Shown here: positions 16,819 through 25,933 of the stretch, piece after piece
How the letters are laid out: each line of letters starts with the position of its first letter
Numbering within the stretch: position 1 is the first letter of the stretch
Source of the DNA: Legionella clemsonensis
GTDB lineage: Bacteria; Pseudomonadota; Gammaproteobacteria; Legionellales; Legionellaceae
Assembly (NCBI RefSeq): GCF_002240035.1
Contig: NZ_CP016397.1
Coordinates: forward strand, 1,638,501-1,702,500
Direction: 5' to 3'
DNA: 64,000 nt
Notes under the pieces: generated by a model
What the model was told of the DNA's origin: nothing
Seen by the model: the letters and a program-made list of their open reading frames with translations, nothing else
Database searches by the model: none
Translations under genes and position numbers: made by a program

Positions 16819-18861
16819 ATGGGTAAAAAAGTTCTCTTTGCTTTTGCAGGCACTGGCGATACCGCAAAAAACCTTGAACAAAAATATGAAAAGGAAGCAT
16901 TCGATACGGATGTAATTCGAATTTATTTTAATGGTTGTCAAGACAAAGCCATCGGTGGAAGAACACCAGGAATTGGCTATATCAGCCCTAACTTAGACAC
17001 TGTGGCCCGTAAATTACGTACCTGTTTTAACGATGATGGCGTGCTGTCCCTTAGAACCTTGAAACAAGAGTTCGGTAATGCTGTTGTCATTAGAGGCGTT
17101 GAAAACGAGAAAAAATTCAAGGTCGATGATATCAATATGACTGGCTTTAGCAGAGGTGCTGTAACCACGTTTGCAGTTGCTCGTCATCTCGATGATTTAG
17201 AGATTCCCATGTCTCTTTTCGCCAGCGACCCCGTTCCAGGCAATCCTAAACAAATCACTCACCACCGCTCAACATCATTTAATAAAAATTTTGATTTGAG
17301 TCATTGTGAAAATCTAAAGAAAGCGATTGTCATTTTAGGAGCTTATCAGAAAAATATTAACCCACTGCATAATAAATTTTTCCGACAAATGGCTCCCGTT
17401 TTTAACAAAAATTGTCAGTCTGCAGTTTACACTGTACCCAAAGCACAGCATCTCAGCTGGAGTGACTTTGCTGAAAATCATGAGCTTGATTTTCTTTATA
17501 ACCAAGTTTTAACTACCGAATTAAATGTATATTCTGAAGAACACGCGTCTCTCTTTTTTACTCCCAAAGTTTTGCAACAAAAATTTCATGCAGGAGTAGA
17601 TGGACGAGTTCAACTACCAAATCGCTATAAAGAAAAGCTTTGGGATACGCTCTCTATAGAAAATACAACTATAAAAAAATCAGATTCAGTTAAGATGGGT
17701 CTGGCGCTTTATGTGCTAGACGCCGCGCCTAAATTTGATGATAAAACAAAACTATACAAAACAATTAAAAAAAATACAGCTGAAGGCACTGCTCTTAGGG
17801 AATTTCTGGTCGAATTTGAAAGTATTAATCAATACTTATTAGCTAAAAATAAACATATTGCCCAACCGCTTGATGATGTTAAGCTTGCTGTACATCAATT
17901 ATTAGCGAGTTATCCTATAGGAAGAGCAACTCACTTACAGAAGGAAAACTTGCAAAAAGCAATTCTTTCTATACTACAAACGACGTTAAAAGATAAAATT
18001 CCGAATAAGGCTTATTCTACGCTAAAAAACTTAATGGAAGATTTTTTGAAAACTAACATTGTTTTTCATTTGGATTTGGCAAAATACATCGATGAGTCGG
18101 AAACATTTCAAGCTGGGCCAACCCCTGTGAGTGATCCTGAGCAGTATTTTGTTGATATAGCCTCTATAAAGGATGCTGATAATCTTGCTGAAAGACTTTA
18201 CCATATGTCTGAGCGTTCTCGAGCACGTAATTATGAAAAATATGGCCCTAATCTCTCTACCCTTATAAAAGATGAAAAACAGTTAGGCGATATTATTCGC
18301 TTTTTACCACCTGACAAAATTGCCAGGACGTTAAAAAACCCACAAATCAAACAGTTATTGAACAATATTGATGCCATTAATACGGTGATGGGAAAATTAT
18401 TTACTGCTGAACAAAGAAAACAAGTCTTTGTCTCTGTGAAAGAAGTTATACCCTCTATGGAGTTTAATTTTGAACAATTAGGGCAATTGATGCAGTATCT
18501 TTCTTTCGATAAAAATAAACAACTTCTTGAGTTGGTTTCTTTTGATAAAATTGAAGAAAACTCGCCAACCGATGCAATTAAACTACTTGAACAATTAAGC
18601 TTGCAACAAATTAATCAGTTGTTACCGTTCATGGCATTGCATCTGAAAAAAATAATCGCTCAATCTGACAATCCTGCAGAGCTTCAAAATCTTCAAACAT
18701 GGTTAAGCGAAAAAATAGAGGATGCCTCTGGTCAAAAAATGTTAGATGCCATTTTCTCGGAGCAACCAAAAACAAATCCAACCTCAAGGTTCAAAGCAAG
18801 ATTACAAACTATCTCCGCTGAGCCAGGTGAGAAGCAAGAAAAACAAATAAAAATTATTTAA
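16819..18861 (+). CDS. Large effector-like protein with DUF2235/Tle1-like hydrolase motif
   Basis: 680 residues. The N-terminal 230 residues resemble alpha/beta hydrolases of the DUF2235 group: a strand-loop FAFAGTGDTAKN, then the nucleophile elbow GFSRGA (109-114, Ser111), an acid-type SDPVPGNP (about 135-142) and a histidine segment QHLSWSDFAENHE (near 214-226). GFSRGA is the elbow I recall in Tle1 phospholipases. The rest is helical and Leu/Gln-rich with no catalytic motif I recognise. There is no signal peptide. A secreted lipase-like effector is plausible but unproven. Its stop overlaps the stop of the convergent dehydratase gene by 4 bp. Confidence 0.65.
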   Translation: MGKKVLFAFAGTGDTAKNLEQKYEKEAFDTDVIRIYFNGCQDKAIGGRTPGIGYISPNLDTVARKLRTCFNDDGVLSLRTLKQEFGNAVVIRGVENEKKFKVDDINMTGFSRGAVTTFAVARHLDDLEIPMSLFASDPVPGNPKQITHHRSTSFNKNFDLSHCENLKKAIVILGAYQKNINPLHNKFFRQMAPVFNKNCQSAVYTVPKAQHLSWSDFAENHELDFLYNQVLTTELNVYSEEHASLFFTPKVLQQKFHAGVDGRVQLPNRYKEKLWDTLSIENTTIKKSDSVKMGLALYVLDAAPKFDDKTKLYKTIKKNTAEGTALREFLVEFESINQYLLAKNKHIAQPLDDVKLAVHQLLASYPIGRATHLQKENLQKAILSILQTTLKDKIPNKAYSTLKNLMEDFLKTNIVFHLDLAKYIDESETFQAGPTPVSDPEQYFVDIASIKDADNLAERLYHMSERSRARNYEKYGPNLSTLIKDEKQLGDIIRFLPPDKIARTLKNPQIKQLLNNIDAINTVMGKLFTAEQRKQVFVSVKEVIPSMEFNFEQLGQLMQYLSFDKNKQLLELVSFDKIEENSPTDAIKLLEQLSLQQINQLLPFMALHLKKIIAQSDNPAELQNLQTWLSEKIEDASGQKMLDAIFSEQPKTNPTSRFKARLQTISAEPGEKQEKQIKII

Positions 18862-19781
18862 TTATCGGCGTCTAAATTGAAAAAACTGGTATTAATTCCT
18901 CCACAAACGATAACTAACACCGAGTTATAATCATCCAGCACCGAATGGTTTGTATAAGCAAGTGATAAGGCTGCCCCTGCAGATAACTCGACTAAAATCC
19001 GCTTATCCCTGGCAAAAGCCCTGCAACCCTCTTCTGCGTCTGCATCACTTACCAAAACATTTTTTATTGGATGTTTAAAATGCCATTTAAATAATTGAGT
19101 AGCAATTTGCTTTGCACCAAGACTTGTTGCTTTGGAAGTAATTTTATCCAAAGTAATTTGCTTCTGGGCTTTTACAGATTGATAAAAGCTGTCAGCGCCG
19201 ATAGTTTCTACCGCAATAAGTGGAATATCATTCCATTGAACCTGATGCATTCCTTCAAGAATACCACAAGCAAGACCTCCACCGCCTACAGCAACTACAA
19301 TCGCTTCTGGCCGCAAATGTTTATTTGCTACTACTTCATGAATGATTGAAGCGTGTCCCTCCCAAATAATCGGGTGGTCAAAAGGCGGAATATAAGCTGC
19401 CTGTTGCTGCGCAGCAAATGATAAAGCTGCTTGATGCGCTTCGTCCCAAACCTCCCCTCCAACCACTACTTGTGCACCGTAGGCTTTAATTTCATCAACG
19501 TAAATCTGGTGACTTGTTTTTGGAATAAAAACTGTCGCTGGAATTCCTAATTTCATACCCGCATAGGCAACAGCAATACCCGCATTTCCACCGGAAGAGG
19601 CAACAAACTGTGTAACACCTTCTTTCTTATAGTGTTGACATAATTTACCGATGCCTCGAATTTTAAAAGATCCGGTCGGTTGTAATGCTTCCAATTTAAA
19701 AAACACCTCTCTTCCATAAGTGTTTTTTATAAATTGAGAGTGAATCAAAGGCGTTTCATCGTATAACTGTGTAGTAGCCAT
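18858..19781 (-). CDS. PLP-dependent serine/threonine dehydratase
   Basis: 307 residues, fold-type II PLP enzyme. PTGSFKIRG carries the Schiff-base lysine (K40), SSGGNAG (about 64-70) binds the substrate carboxylate, and GGGGL (about 165-169) holds the PLP phosphate. The length fits the short, catalytic-domain-only serine dehydratases of animal type, with no ACT regulatory domain. It deaminates L-serine or L-threonine to the 2-oxo acid and ammonia. Serine is a main carbon source for Legionella, so a catabolic role is likely. Confidence 0.82.
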   Translation of the reverse strand: MATTQLYDETPLIHSQFIKNTYGREVFFKLEALQPTGSFKIRGIGKLCQHYKKEGVTQFVASSGGNAGIAVAYAGMKLGIPATVFIPKTSHQIYVDEIKAYGAQVVVGGEVWDEAHQAALSFAAQQQAAYIPPFDHPIIWEGHASIIHEVVANKHLRPEAIVVAVGGGGLACGILEGMHQVQWNDIPLIAVETIGADSFYQSVKAQKQITLDKITSKATSLGAKQIATQLFKWHFKHPIKNVLVSDADAEEGCRAFARDKRILVELSAGAALSLAYTNHSVLDDYNSVLVIVCGGINTSFFNLDADN

Positions 19782-19917
19782 AGCTATTCTAAAATAGAGC
19801 AGAGGAAATAATTATAACATGTTATTGTATGCCATGCTATTTACCGTACATTTAATATCGTCAATCTTGCTTCAATTATAATTACCTTGAGTCGCTTGGC
19901 TCTTTTAAGCAAAAACA

Positions 19918-21051
19918 TCAAGAAAACTTCAGAGGCAAAGGAATTATATAAAGCATAGACTTTTCTTTCTTAAATGTTGCCCTACCAGTTTTTTGATCTA
20001 ATTCTCCTGCTAAACCAAAATCATTATCAGTAATCACTGCAATGTGTTTTTGCCCTACTAATGTAATCCCTTCAATCTTCTTTGCGTTTAGCCCTAGACT
20101 GGTTAAATTAATCAATTCTTGTTTATGCACCAATTCATCCTTGAGCAAATTACCCAAATGAATTAAAAAAATTTTTTTATTTTTTTTATTTTGTTCGATG
20201 ACCAAAAAACGTTTTGAACCGACTGATACCATATCGCCAATTCGTCCATCTTGTTCGTCGAGTGGGTAGGAATATTGTGCTGTTGTTACTTGCTTATCGA
20301 TATCAAACTCAACAATCGGTAAAGTTTTGGAGTTCTTTATACCACTTTGCAAAATAGCGAATACCTTTCGATTTTCCAGGGCGATGCCTTCAAATCCACG
20401 ATTAAGTTTCCTTTGCTTTATATAGGCAGGTAATCCTTCTCCTGGCTGAAATAAATTGAGTAATTTACCTTGTGAAGAAAAATGAACAATAGAGGGACCG
20501 TATTCTTCGGCCATCCAATAACTTCCATCTTTTGCGATAGCAATTCCCTCAAGATCCATTCCCAATTTATCAAATGCCAAAGCTTTACCTTTAAGATTAA
20601 CAGGATGTTCATTCGATCGTTCCCGGGGCAATCCTGTAAGTAATTTGCCTTTTGCATCCTTTAATTGAATTTGTTTTTTAATCCGCATTGTTTTTGTAAC
20701 TATATCCGCCTCCAAAAAAATCAAGCGTGGGGTAAAGTTCGGCAGCATAAAAGGTCTTTGGACAATTCTGTCTCTTATATATGCCTCTGTGTTAGGTCCT
20801 CTATCCGTATGGGTTAGAAATAACAATTTCCCTTTGGAGGTTTGTCGCAAAAATCTCAGACCGGAAAAACCACCTATCGCTATTGACTGTTGTGCTTTGG
20901 TTTTATCAAGAATATCAGGATTTTTTAGGGTGATTTTGATGACTTCGTCAGCTGATAACTTCAACTGGGTACTTGCTTCACAAAAAGGTGAGTTAACAAT
21001 CTGCAACAGCACGCAGCATAATAAAGCAGAAATAATTTTGTCGATCTTCAT
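19918..21051 (-). CDS. Secreted esterase-like phytase-fold protein (PF13449 type)
   Basis: 377 residues from the ATG at 21051, preceded by AGGG nine bases upstream; a frame opening 21 codons earlier lacks a site and would bury the signal peptide (MKIDKIISALLCCVLLQIVNS). The body reads as a beta-propeller with motifs GGFSGLRFL, LTHTDRGPNTE, LDLEGIAIAKDGSYWMAEEYGPSI and NRGFEGIALE, typical of the 'esterase-like activity of phytase' family. The substrate is unknown. It diverges from the glucoamylase gene across about 200 bp. Confidence 0.75.
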   Translation of the reverse strand: MKIDKIISALLCCVLLQIVNSPFCEASTQLKLSADEVIKITLKNPDILDKTKAQQSIAIGGFSGLRFLRQTSKGKLLFLTHTDRGPNTEAYIRDRIVQRPFMLPNFTPRLIFLEADIVTKTMRIKKQIQLKDAKGKLLTGLPRERSNEHPVNLKGKALAFDKLGMDLEGIAIAKDGSYWMAEEYGPSIVHFSSQGKLLNLFQPGEGLPAYIKQRKLNRGFEGIALENRKVFAILQSGIKNSKTLPIVEFDIDKQVTTAQYSYPLDEQDGRIGDMVSVGSKRFLVIEQNKKNKKIFLIHLGNLLKDELVHKQELINLTSLGLNAKKIEGITLVGQKHIAVITDNDFGLAGELDQKTGRATFKKEKSMLYIIPLPLKFS

Positions 21052-21247
21052 TATTATATCCCTATTTTTACAGCGATTAATCAAAACCATTATAGTACTT
21101 AATGAAAATAGCATTATAAAATAGCTTGCGTATGTATCAGCATTTAGAGAAAAATTTTATTTTCCCAATCAAAGTGTTATAGCTTGAATTACTCCTTTCC
21201 GGTAAGATGTGGGCTCTTGCGTTTTTAGAACTATTTAAGGGGTTTAA

Positions 21248-22528
21248 ATGAAACGGATTTTAGTTTTGTTAAGTTATGTTTTTATTGCAGTAACTCATGC
21301 CGCTGTTTTCTCACCTGCAGAAATAGCAACACTAAAACAAAATTTTATTGCCAATATTACTGATACAGGTGCAGTCATTGCTTCACCTTCCAGATATTAT
21401 CCTGATTACTATTATGACTGGGTACGTGATGCTGCAATTACTATGGATTTAATTGAAACCTGGTATGAAAAAGATAAAAAGCCTGAAGACAAAGCTCGAC
21501 TGGTTAATTATGTACATTGGGTAGAAAAGGCACAGCATCAAACAGATACTCTACCGGGACAAGATATTTTAGGTGAGCCTAAATTTTATTTAGATGGTCG
21601 TGCTTATGATGGACCATGGGGGCGGCCGCAAAATGATGGCCCAGCACTTAGAGCATTAACATTAATACGTTTTGCTCATTCTCTGATAAAAAATAATGAA
21701 CTGCCGTATGTCCAGGCTCATCTTTACGGTGGTGGGCTAGATCCTGAATCCATGGGAGCGATTAAAATGGATTTGGAATATATAGCGCATCACTGGCAAG
21801 AAAAAAATTATGACCTATGGGAAGAAGTTTATGGAGATCACTTCTTTACTGTAATGGTCCAGAGAAAGGCATTAATTGAGGGCGCTAAACTAGCACGCGA
21901 ACTCAATGAAGCATCAACAGCCGCCTTTTACGAAGAACAAGCTCGTTTAATGGAAGAGCGATTAAACCAGCATATTGATCAAGACAGAGCCATTATACAA
22001 GCTACTCTCGCCCCACATCCGGGTCCTCAAAAGACAAATGAGCTGGATTCAGCAGTGATGTTAGGTGTCTTACTTGGGTATACTGAGAATAATCCATTTC
22101 TTCCTACGAATCCCTATGTTAGAAATACTGCAGATGCTCTAAGAGAGCAATTTAAAATGCTTTATCCTATTAATGATAATTACACTGATGCTTTGTTATT
22201 TGGACGCTATCCAGGTGATACTTATGATGGCTATCGTAATGATGGGCTAGGGAATCCCTGGTTTATTCTAACAGCAACAATGGCTGAATATTATTATAAA
22301 GTAGCTGCAATGCTTCCCGCTGACCGGAAACATCAAGCATTCATTAAAGCCAATGTAAAGCAGGGAGACCATTATTTAAGACTTATTAAACAGTATGCCC
22401 CTGATTTAACCATGAGCGAGCAGATTAATCTCAATACAGGCATTCAACAAGGTGCTAACTCCCTGACTTGGAGTTATGTCGCCGTTCTTCGAGCAATTAA
22501 TTTGCGGGAATCATTGAATTTGCATTAA
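21248..22528 (+). CDS. gamA: Secreted glucoamylase (GH15)
   Basis: 426 residues with a signal peptide (MKRILVLLSYVFIAVTHAA). GH15 motifs: YYYDWVRDAAITMD near residue 57, the acid-bearing EEVYGDHFFT near 196-205, and a C-terminal SEQIN near 395 matching the base-bearing E-Q motif, followed by GANSLTWSYV. It releases glucose from starch or glycogen. In L. pneumophila, as I recall, GamA is encoded beside the Entner-Doudoroff operon as here, in convergent orientation with it. Confidence 0.88.
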   Translation: MKRILVLLSYVFIAVTHAAVFSPAEIATLKQNFIANITDTGAVIASPSRYYPDYYYDWVRDAAITMDLIETWYEKDKKPEDKARLVNYVHWVEKAQHQTDTLPGQDILGEPKFYLDGRAYDGPWGRPQNDGPALRALTLIRFAHSLIKNNELPYVQAHLYGGGLDPESMGAIKMDLEYIAHHWQEKNYDLWEEVYGDHFFTVMVQRKALIEGAKLARELNEASTAAFYEEQARLMEERLNQHIDQDRAIIQATLAPHPGPQKTNELDSAVMLGVLLGYTENNPFLPTNPYVRNTADALREQFKMLYPINDNYTDALLFGRYPGDTYDGYRNDGLGNPWFILTATMAEYYYKVAAMLPADRKHQAFIKANVKQGDHYLRLIKQYAPDLTMSEQINLNTGIQQGANSLTWSYVAVLRAINLRESLNLH

Positions 22529-22565
22529 TCACTTGTCTGATGCTGTCCCTTGATCACTTCTCTTT

Positions 22566-22594
22566 CTACGCCCCGCAGCTTGTCGTGGGCGTAG
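22566..22594 (+). terminator. Hairpin after the glucoamylase gene
   Basis: CTACGCCC (22566-22573) pairs perfectly with GGGCGTAG (22587-22594), followed by TTTCTA. It is a likely intrinsic terminator 38 bases after the gamA stop. Confidence 0.6.
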
Positions 22595-22848
22595 TTTCTA
22601 AATCCCGCACAAATCCTGAGATGATCACAAAATAAATGAATAAGTGCTTGTTTAGTATGAGGTTTAGACTGCCTACTACCACTTTATGTAGAATCCACCT
22701 TAATATTGATACGAGATTATAGATGCTGTGCATAAGGCACAGCATCTAGGCCAACAAGGAGCTTTTGTGCTAAACGTTAGATGCGTTCACTCTCAGGTTT
22801 AATAACAATAATGTGTTTACCCTCTAATGTCAGAGCCCTTTACCTAAA
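22595..22848. other. Convergent intergenic region with a second hairpin
   Basis: The space between gamA and the sugar-transporter gene. At 22721-22731 AGATGCTGTGC pairs perfectly with GCACAGCATCT at 22737-22747 around a 5-nt loop. It could end transcripts arriving from the ED operon on the minus strand, though no long T-run follows. No open frame is credible here. Confidence 0.5.
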
Positions 22849-24252
22849 TTACTCATAAACCAGCCCATCCTCATTAATTGAAGTAATTTCTTCATTTCGG
22901 CCCAGATCTCGTAAGGGATAACCGCGCATTAAATGATCTTCAATGGCTTCCAAGCTAAGATTTTTGGTTTCTGGCATGTAGTAATAGGCATAAAAAAGAC
23001 CTAATAGACAGATTAAGGCATAAAGGGCAAAAGTAAATTCGATACCAAATTGATGATGCAAAATTGGAAAACTGAACACAGTTAACGTATTAAATCCCCA
23101 ATTACTAATGGAAGAAAGTCCCATTCCTATACCCCGAACATGTAGGGGGAAAATTTCTGACATTGCTATATGAGGAACAGGCCCTATACTAATTGCAAAG
23201 GAAAATATATAAACCGTCAGACATAGCACGGAGAGGTAAGCTAATAAAGAGGCGTTATAGAAAGAAAAGAGGCTCAGTGAAGCCAAACTAATGCAGGCAC
23301 CAGTAAAACCAATTAGCAATAATTTACGTCGACCTATTTTATCCACATACACCATGGCAATAATGGTAACTAATAAATTCACCAGCCCAATACCCATTGT
23401 TGCCAGAATCTGCCCTATTGTATTGGTAAAACCAAGATTTTTAAAAATTTCTGGCGCAAAATAAATGATGACATTAATCCCACTTAGTTGCTGCAAACAA
23501 AATAATGTCATCCCTAACAATAGCACAGGTAACAAGGGTTTTTTAAACATCATACGCCAGTTGTTTTCTTTAGGCTCATTAGCCAGAGTTCTTTGGATTT
23601 CAGTTAACTCCTGCTCAATGGATAAATTGCTACGCAGACGTTTTAATGCTTTAGCAGCTTCATCATCCCTACCCGCACTAACCAGCCAGCGCGGTGACTC
23701 TGGCAAAAAGAAAATACCCAATACCAGAATGAATGCTGGAAGTGCACTTGAAGCAAACATTGTTCTCCAGGCTTGATGTTCTATTAACAAATAGTTCACC
23801 GAATAAGCACACACAATTCCTATCGTAATAGCCAATTGATAAACAGCTACTATAGCTCCTCTAAGTTGCACAGGAGCAGTTTCAGCCAGATAAAGAGGTG
23901 TGGTAACCGCAGCTGTTCCAATGGCAATACCAAGAATAAACCGCGCAAAAATTAATATCCATTCTTCTGTAGCTATAGCAGTGCCTAATGCACCAATAAG
24001 AAAAAGAATTCCTGCAGCAAAAAGAGTAGAACGTCTACCAAAACCTTTAGCAAGACGCGAGGCTAGAACCGCTCCAATAAGCATGGAACCTATTAAGGCG
24101 CCAAAAGGTAAAGCAGAAGTCATAACGCCAACATCCGTGTGCGTCAAACCAAAATAATTTCGCACCAAATCCAAAGAACCAGCGATGATCCCTTCATCAT
24201 AGCCAAATAAAAAACCTGTTACGGATCCAATAATTGCTACCAACCAGGCCAT
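22849..24252 (-). CDS. ywtG: MFS sugar:proton symporter of the ED operon
   Basis: 467 residues with 12 predicted helices. Sugar-porter signatures are visible: GRR after helix 2, PLYLAETAP near 123-131 and PESPRWL near 186-192, QQLSGIN in helix 7 and PETK at the end of helix 12. It resembles XylE/GalP/YwtG importers. It is the last gene of the Entner-Doudoroff operon, 30 bp after eda, and probably imports glucose. I recall the L. pneumophila counterpart being annotated ywtG. Confidence 0.82.
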   Translation of the reverse strand: MAWLVAIIGSVTGFLFGYDEGIIAGSLDLVRNYFGLTHTDVGVMTSALPFGALIGSMLIGAVLASRLAKGFGRRSTLFAAGILFLIGALGTAIATEEWILIFARFILGIAIGTAAVTTPLYLAETAPVQLRGAIVAVYQLAITIGIVCAYSVNYLLIEHQAWRTMFASSALPAFILVLGIFFLPESPRWLVSAGRDDEAAKALKRLRSNLSIEQELTEIQRTLANEPKENNWRMMFKKPLLPVLLLGMTLFCLQQLSGINVIIYFAPEIFKNLGFTNTIGQILATMGIGLVNLLVTIIAMVYVDKIGRRKLLLIGFTGACISLASLSLFSFYNASLLAYLSVLCLTVYIFSFAISIGPVPHIAMSEIFPLHVRGIGMGLSSISNWGFNTLTVFSFPILHHQFGIEFTFALYALICLLGLFYAYYYMPETKNLSLEAIEDHLMRGYPLRDLGRNEEITSINEDGLVYE

Positions 24253-24282
24253 ATTTTTATCCTTAATGTTCTATCCTGTTAA

Positions 24283-24936
24283 TCAAAGTATACGGTTTAC
24301 CTGCTCTCTTGCAGTTGCAGCTAACTCAGTAATACGATGCCATTTTTTTTCTTTCATTGCTTCCGCAGGCACAATCCAGCTTCCGCCCACACACTCTACA
24401 TTAGGTAAACTTAAATAGTCCAGAAAGTTTTTTTCATTAACACCTCCTGTTGCACAAAACTTCAAACTCGAGAAAGGGGCGTAAATTGCTCTTAGCATCG
24501 CCATACCTCCTGCCACTTCAGCAGGGAAAAATTTAAAATAAGTATGGTTGAATCGCATCCCCTCCATTAACTCTGAAATACTTGAAGCGCCCGGAATAAA
24601 TGGAATTTGAATTTCACGACATGTCTGTAACAACTCCACAGTAAGTCCAGGACTAATCATGAATTGTGCGTCTGCTTCAATACAAGCTTCTATCTGCTGT
24701 CCTGTAGTCACAGTACCTGCACCTATTACTGCACTAGGGATTTCTTTTCTTAATAGACGAATTGCTTCAAGTGCAACTGGAGTTCTTAACGTTATTTCCA
24801 ATATGTTAATGCCGCCAGCGATGAGTGCATTTGCCAAAGGTAGTGCATCTTTGAGATCATGAAGCACGATTACAGGAATGATAGGGCTTAAAGAAAATAG
24901 TTTTTCAGCGTCAAATTTTTTATTGTCACATAACAT
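24283..24936 (-). CDS. eda: 2-keto-3-deoxy-6-phosphogluconate aldolase
   Basis: 217 residues from the ATG at 24936, with AAGGAG five bases upstream; an in-frame GTG two codons earlier is less suitable. Catalytic Glu lies in NILEITLRT and the Schiff-base lysine in YFKFFPAE. GAGTVTTGQQ and the C-terminal ATGGVNEKNF phosphate-binding segment are typical of KHG/KDPG aldolases. It splits KDPG to pyruvate and glyceraldehyde 3-phosphate. Its start overlaps the end of glk by 11 bp. Confidence 0.92.
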   Translation of the reverse strand: MLCDNKKFDAEKLFSLSPIIPVIVLHDLKDALPLANALIAGGINILEITLRTPVALEAIRLLRKEIPSAVIGAGTVTTGQQIEACIEADAQFMISPGLTVELLQTCREIQIPFIPGASSISELMEGMRFNHTYFKFFPAEVAGGMAMLRAIYAPFSSLKFCATGGVNEKNFLDYLSLPNVECVGGSWIVPAEAMKEKKWHRITELAATAREQVNRIL

Positions 24937-25933
24937 AAGCACTCCTTCCCATGATTTGTTTTAAATAGGCAGCTGCACCTAACAAACCGGGCTGCTCCGC
25001 TGTGATGACATACGTGGGAATTTGAACGTTAAAACGACTGGATCGCCCCTTGTTCTCAAAACGTGCTCTAAAACTACTTGCTTCCATTAATGGCAGTAAT
25101 TTAGGAACTATGCCCCCAGCAATATAGACTCCACCTAATGCCCCTAAAGTTAGTGCCAAATCGCCAGCATAACATCCAAGGCTAGCAAAAAACTGGTTGA
25201 CTGCCGCAAAAGCCAAGTCACATTGCTTTGTTAACGCAAATGTTGAAATTTGTGCGGCCGATAAAGGTACTACCTTTATTTCTTGATAAGAGGCCAATGC
25301 TAAATAAATTGCCTCAAGACCTGCCCCAGATAATAGACGTTCACAAGATACATGCCCATACTTAGTGGTTAAATAACGTTGAATAAACCACTCCTGCTCC
25401 GTTTGAGCAGCCCAGGTTGCATGACCACCCTCACCTGCTATAGGGATAAATCCCTTGTCAGTTGGAATTAAATGAGCAACGCCTAAACCAGTACCTGCGC
25501 CTAATACAACCATTGGTTTGCTTAAATCAGCAGACCCTTGACCAACTTGAACTTTTTCCTCATTTCCCAGCAAAGGTAAACTCATTGCAGCTGCGGTAAA
25601 ATCATTCATGACTTGTAACTCGGCAATATTTAGTTGCTCCTTTATCTCTCGAATAGAGAATTGCCAATGGAAATTTGTCATGCGAACCACATCATCAATA
25701 ACAGGACAGGCAATAGCGATAGCAATGTGTTTTATCGCAGAAAGTTTCTGACTCTCTTGATAGTAAGCTAATGCTGCAACTAAACTTGGAAAATTAGCGC
25801 AAGGATAGACTGCCACTTTATCTACATGCCAATTACAAAAATCAACCCGACTAAAGCGTGCGTTAGTACCACCAATATCAGCCACAATGGCAAATTGCTC
25901 ATCAATAGAGAAAATAGACTGTGAATTAATCAT
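24926..25933 (-). CDS. glk: Glucokinase
   Basis: 335 residues from the ATG at 25933, which overlaps the edd stop (ATGATTAA). Motifs: the phosphate loop ADIGGTNARFS near the N-terminus, ATP-site VLGAGTGLGVAHL near residue 145, and EGGHATW, typical of the bacterial Glk (ROK-distant, GlkA) family. It phosphorylates imported glucose for Zwf. The overlap with edd suggests translational coupling. Confidence 0.92.
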   Translation of the reverse strand: MINSQSIFSIDEQFAIVADIGGTNARFSRVDFCNWHVDKVAVYPCANFPSLVAALAYYQESQKLSAIKHIAIAIACPVIDDVVRMTNFHWQFSIREIKEQLNIAELQVMNDFTAAAMSLPLLGNEEKVQVGQGSADLSKPMVVLGAGTGLGVAHLIPTDKGFIPIAGEGGHATWAAQTEQEWFIQRYLTTKYGHVSCERLLSGAGLEAIYLALASYQEIKVVPLSAAQISTFALTKQCDLAFAAVNQFFASLGCYAGDLALTLGALGGVYIAGGIVPKLLPLMEASSFRARFENKGRSSRFNVQIPTYVITAEQPGLLGAAAYLKQIMGRSAYVM

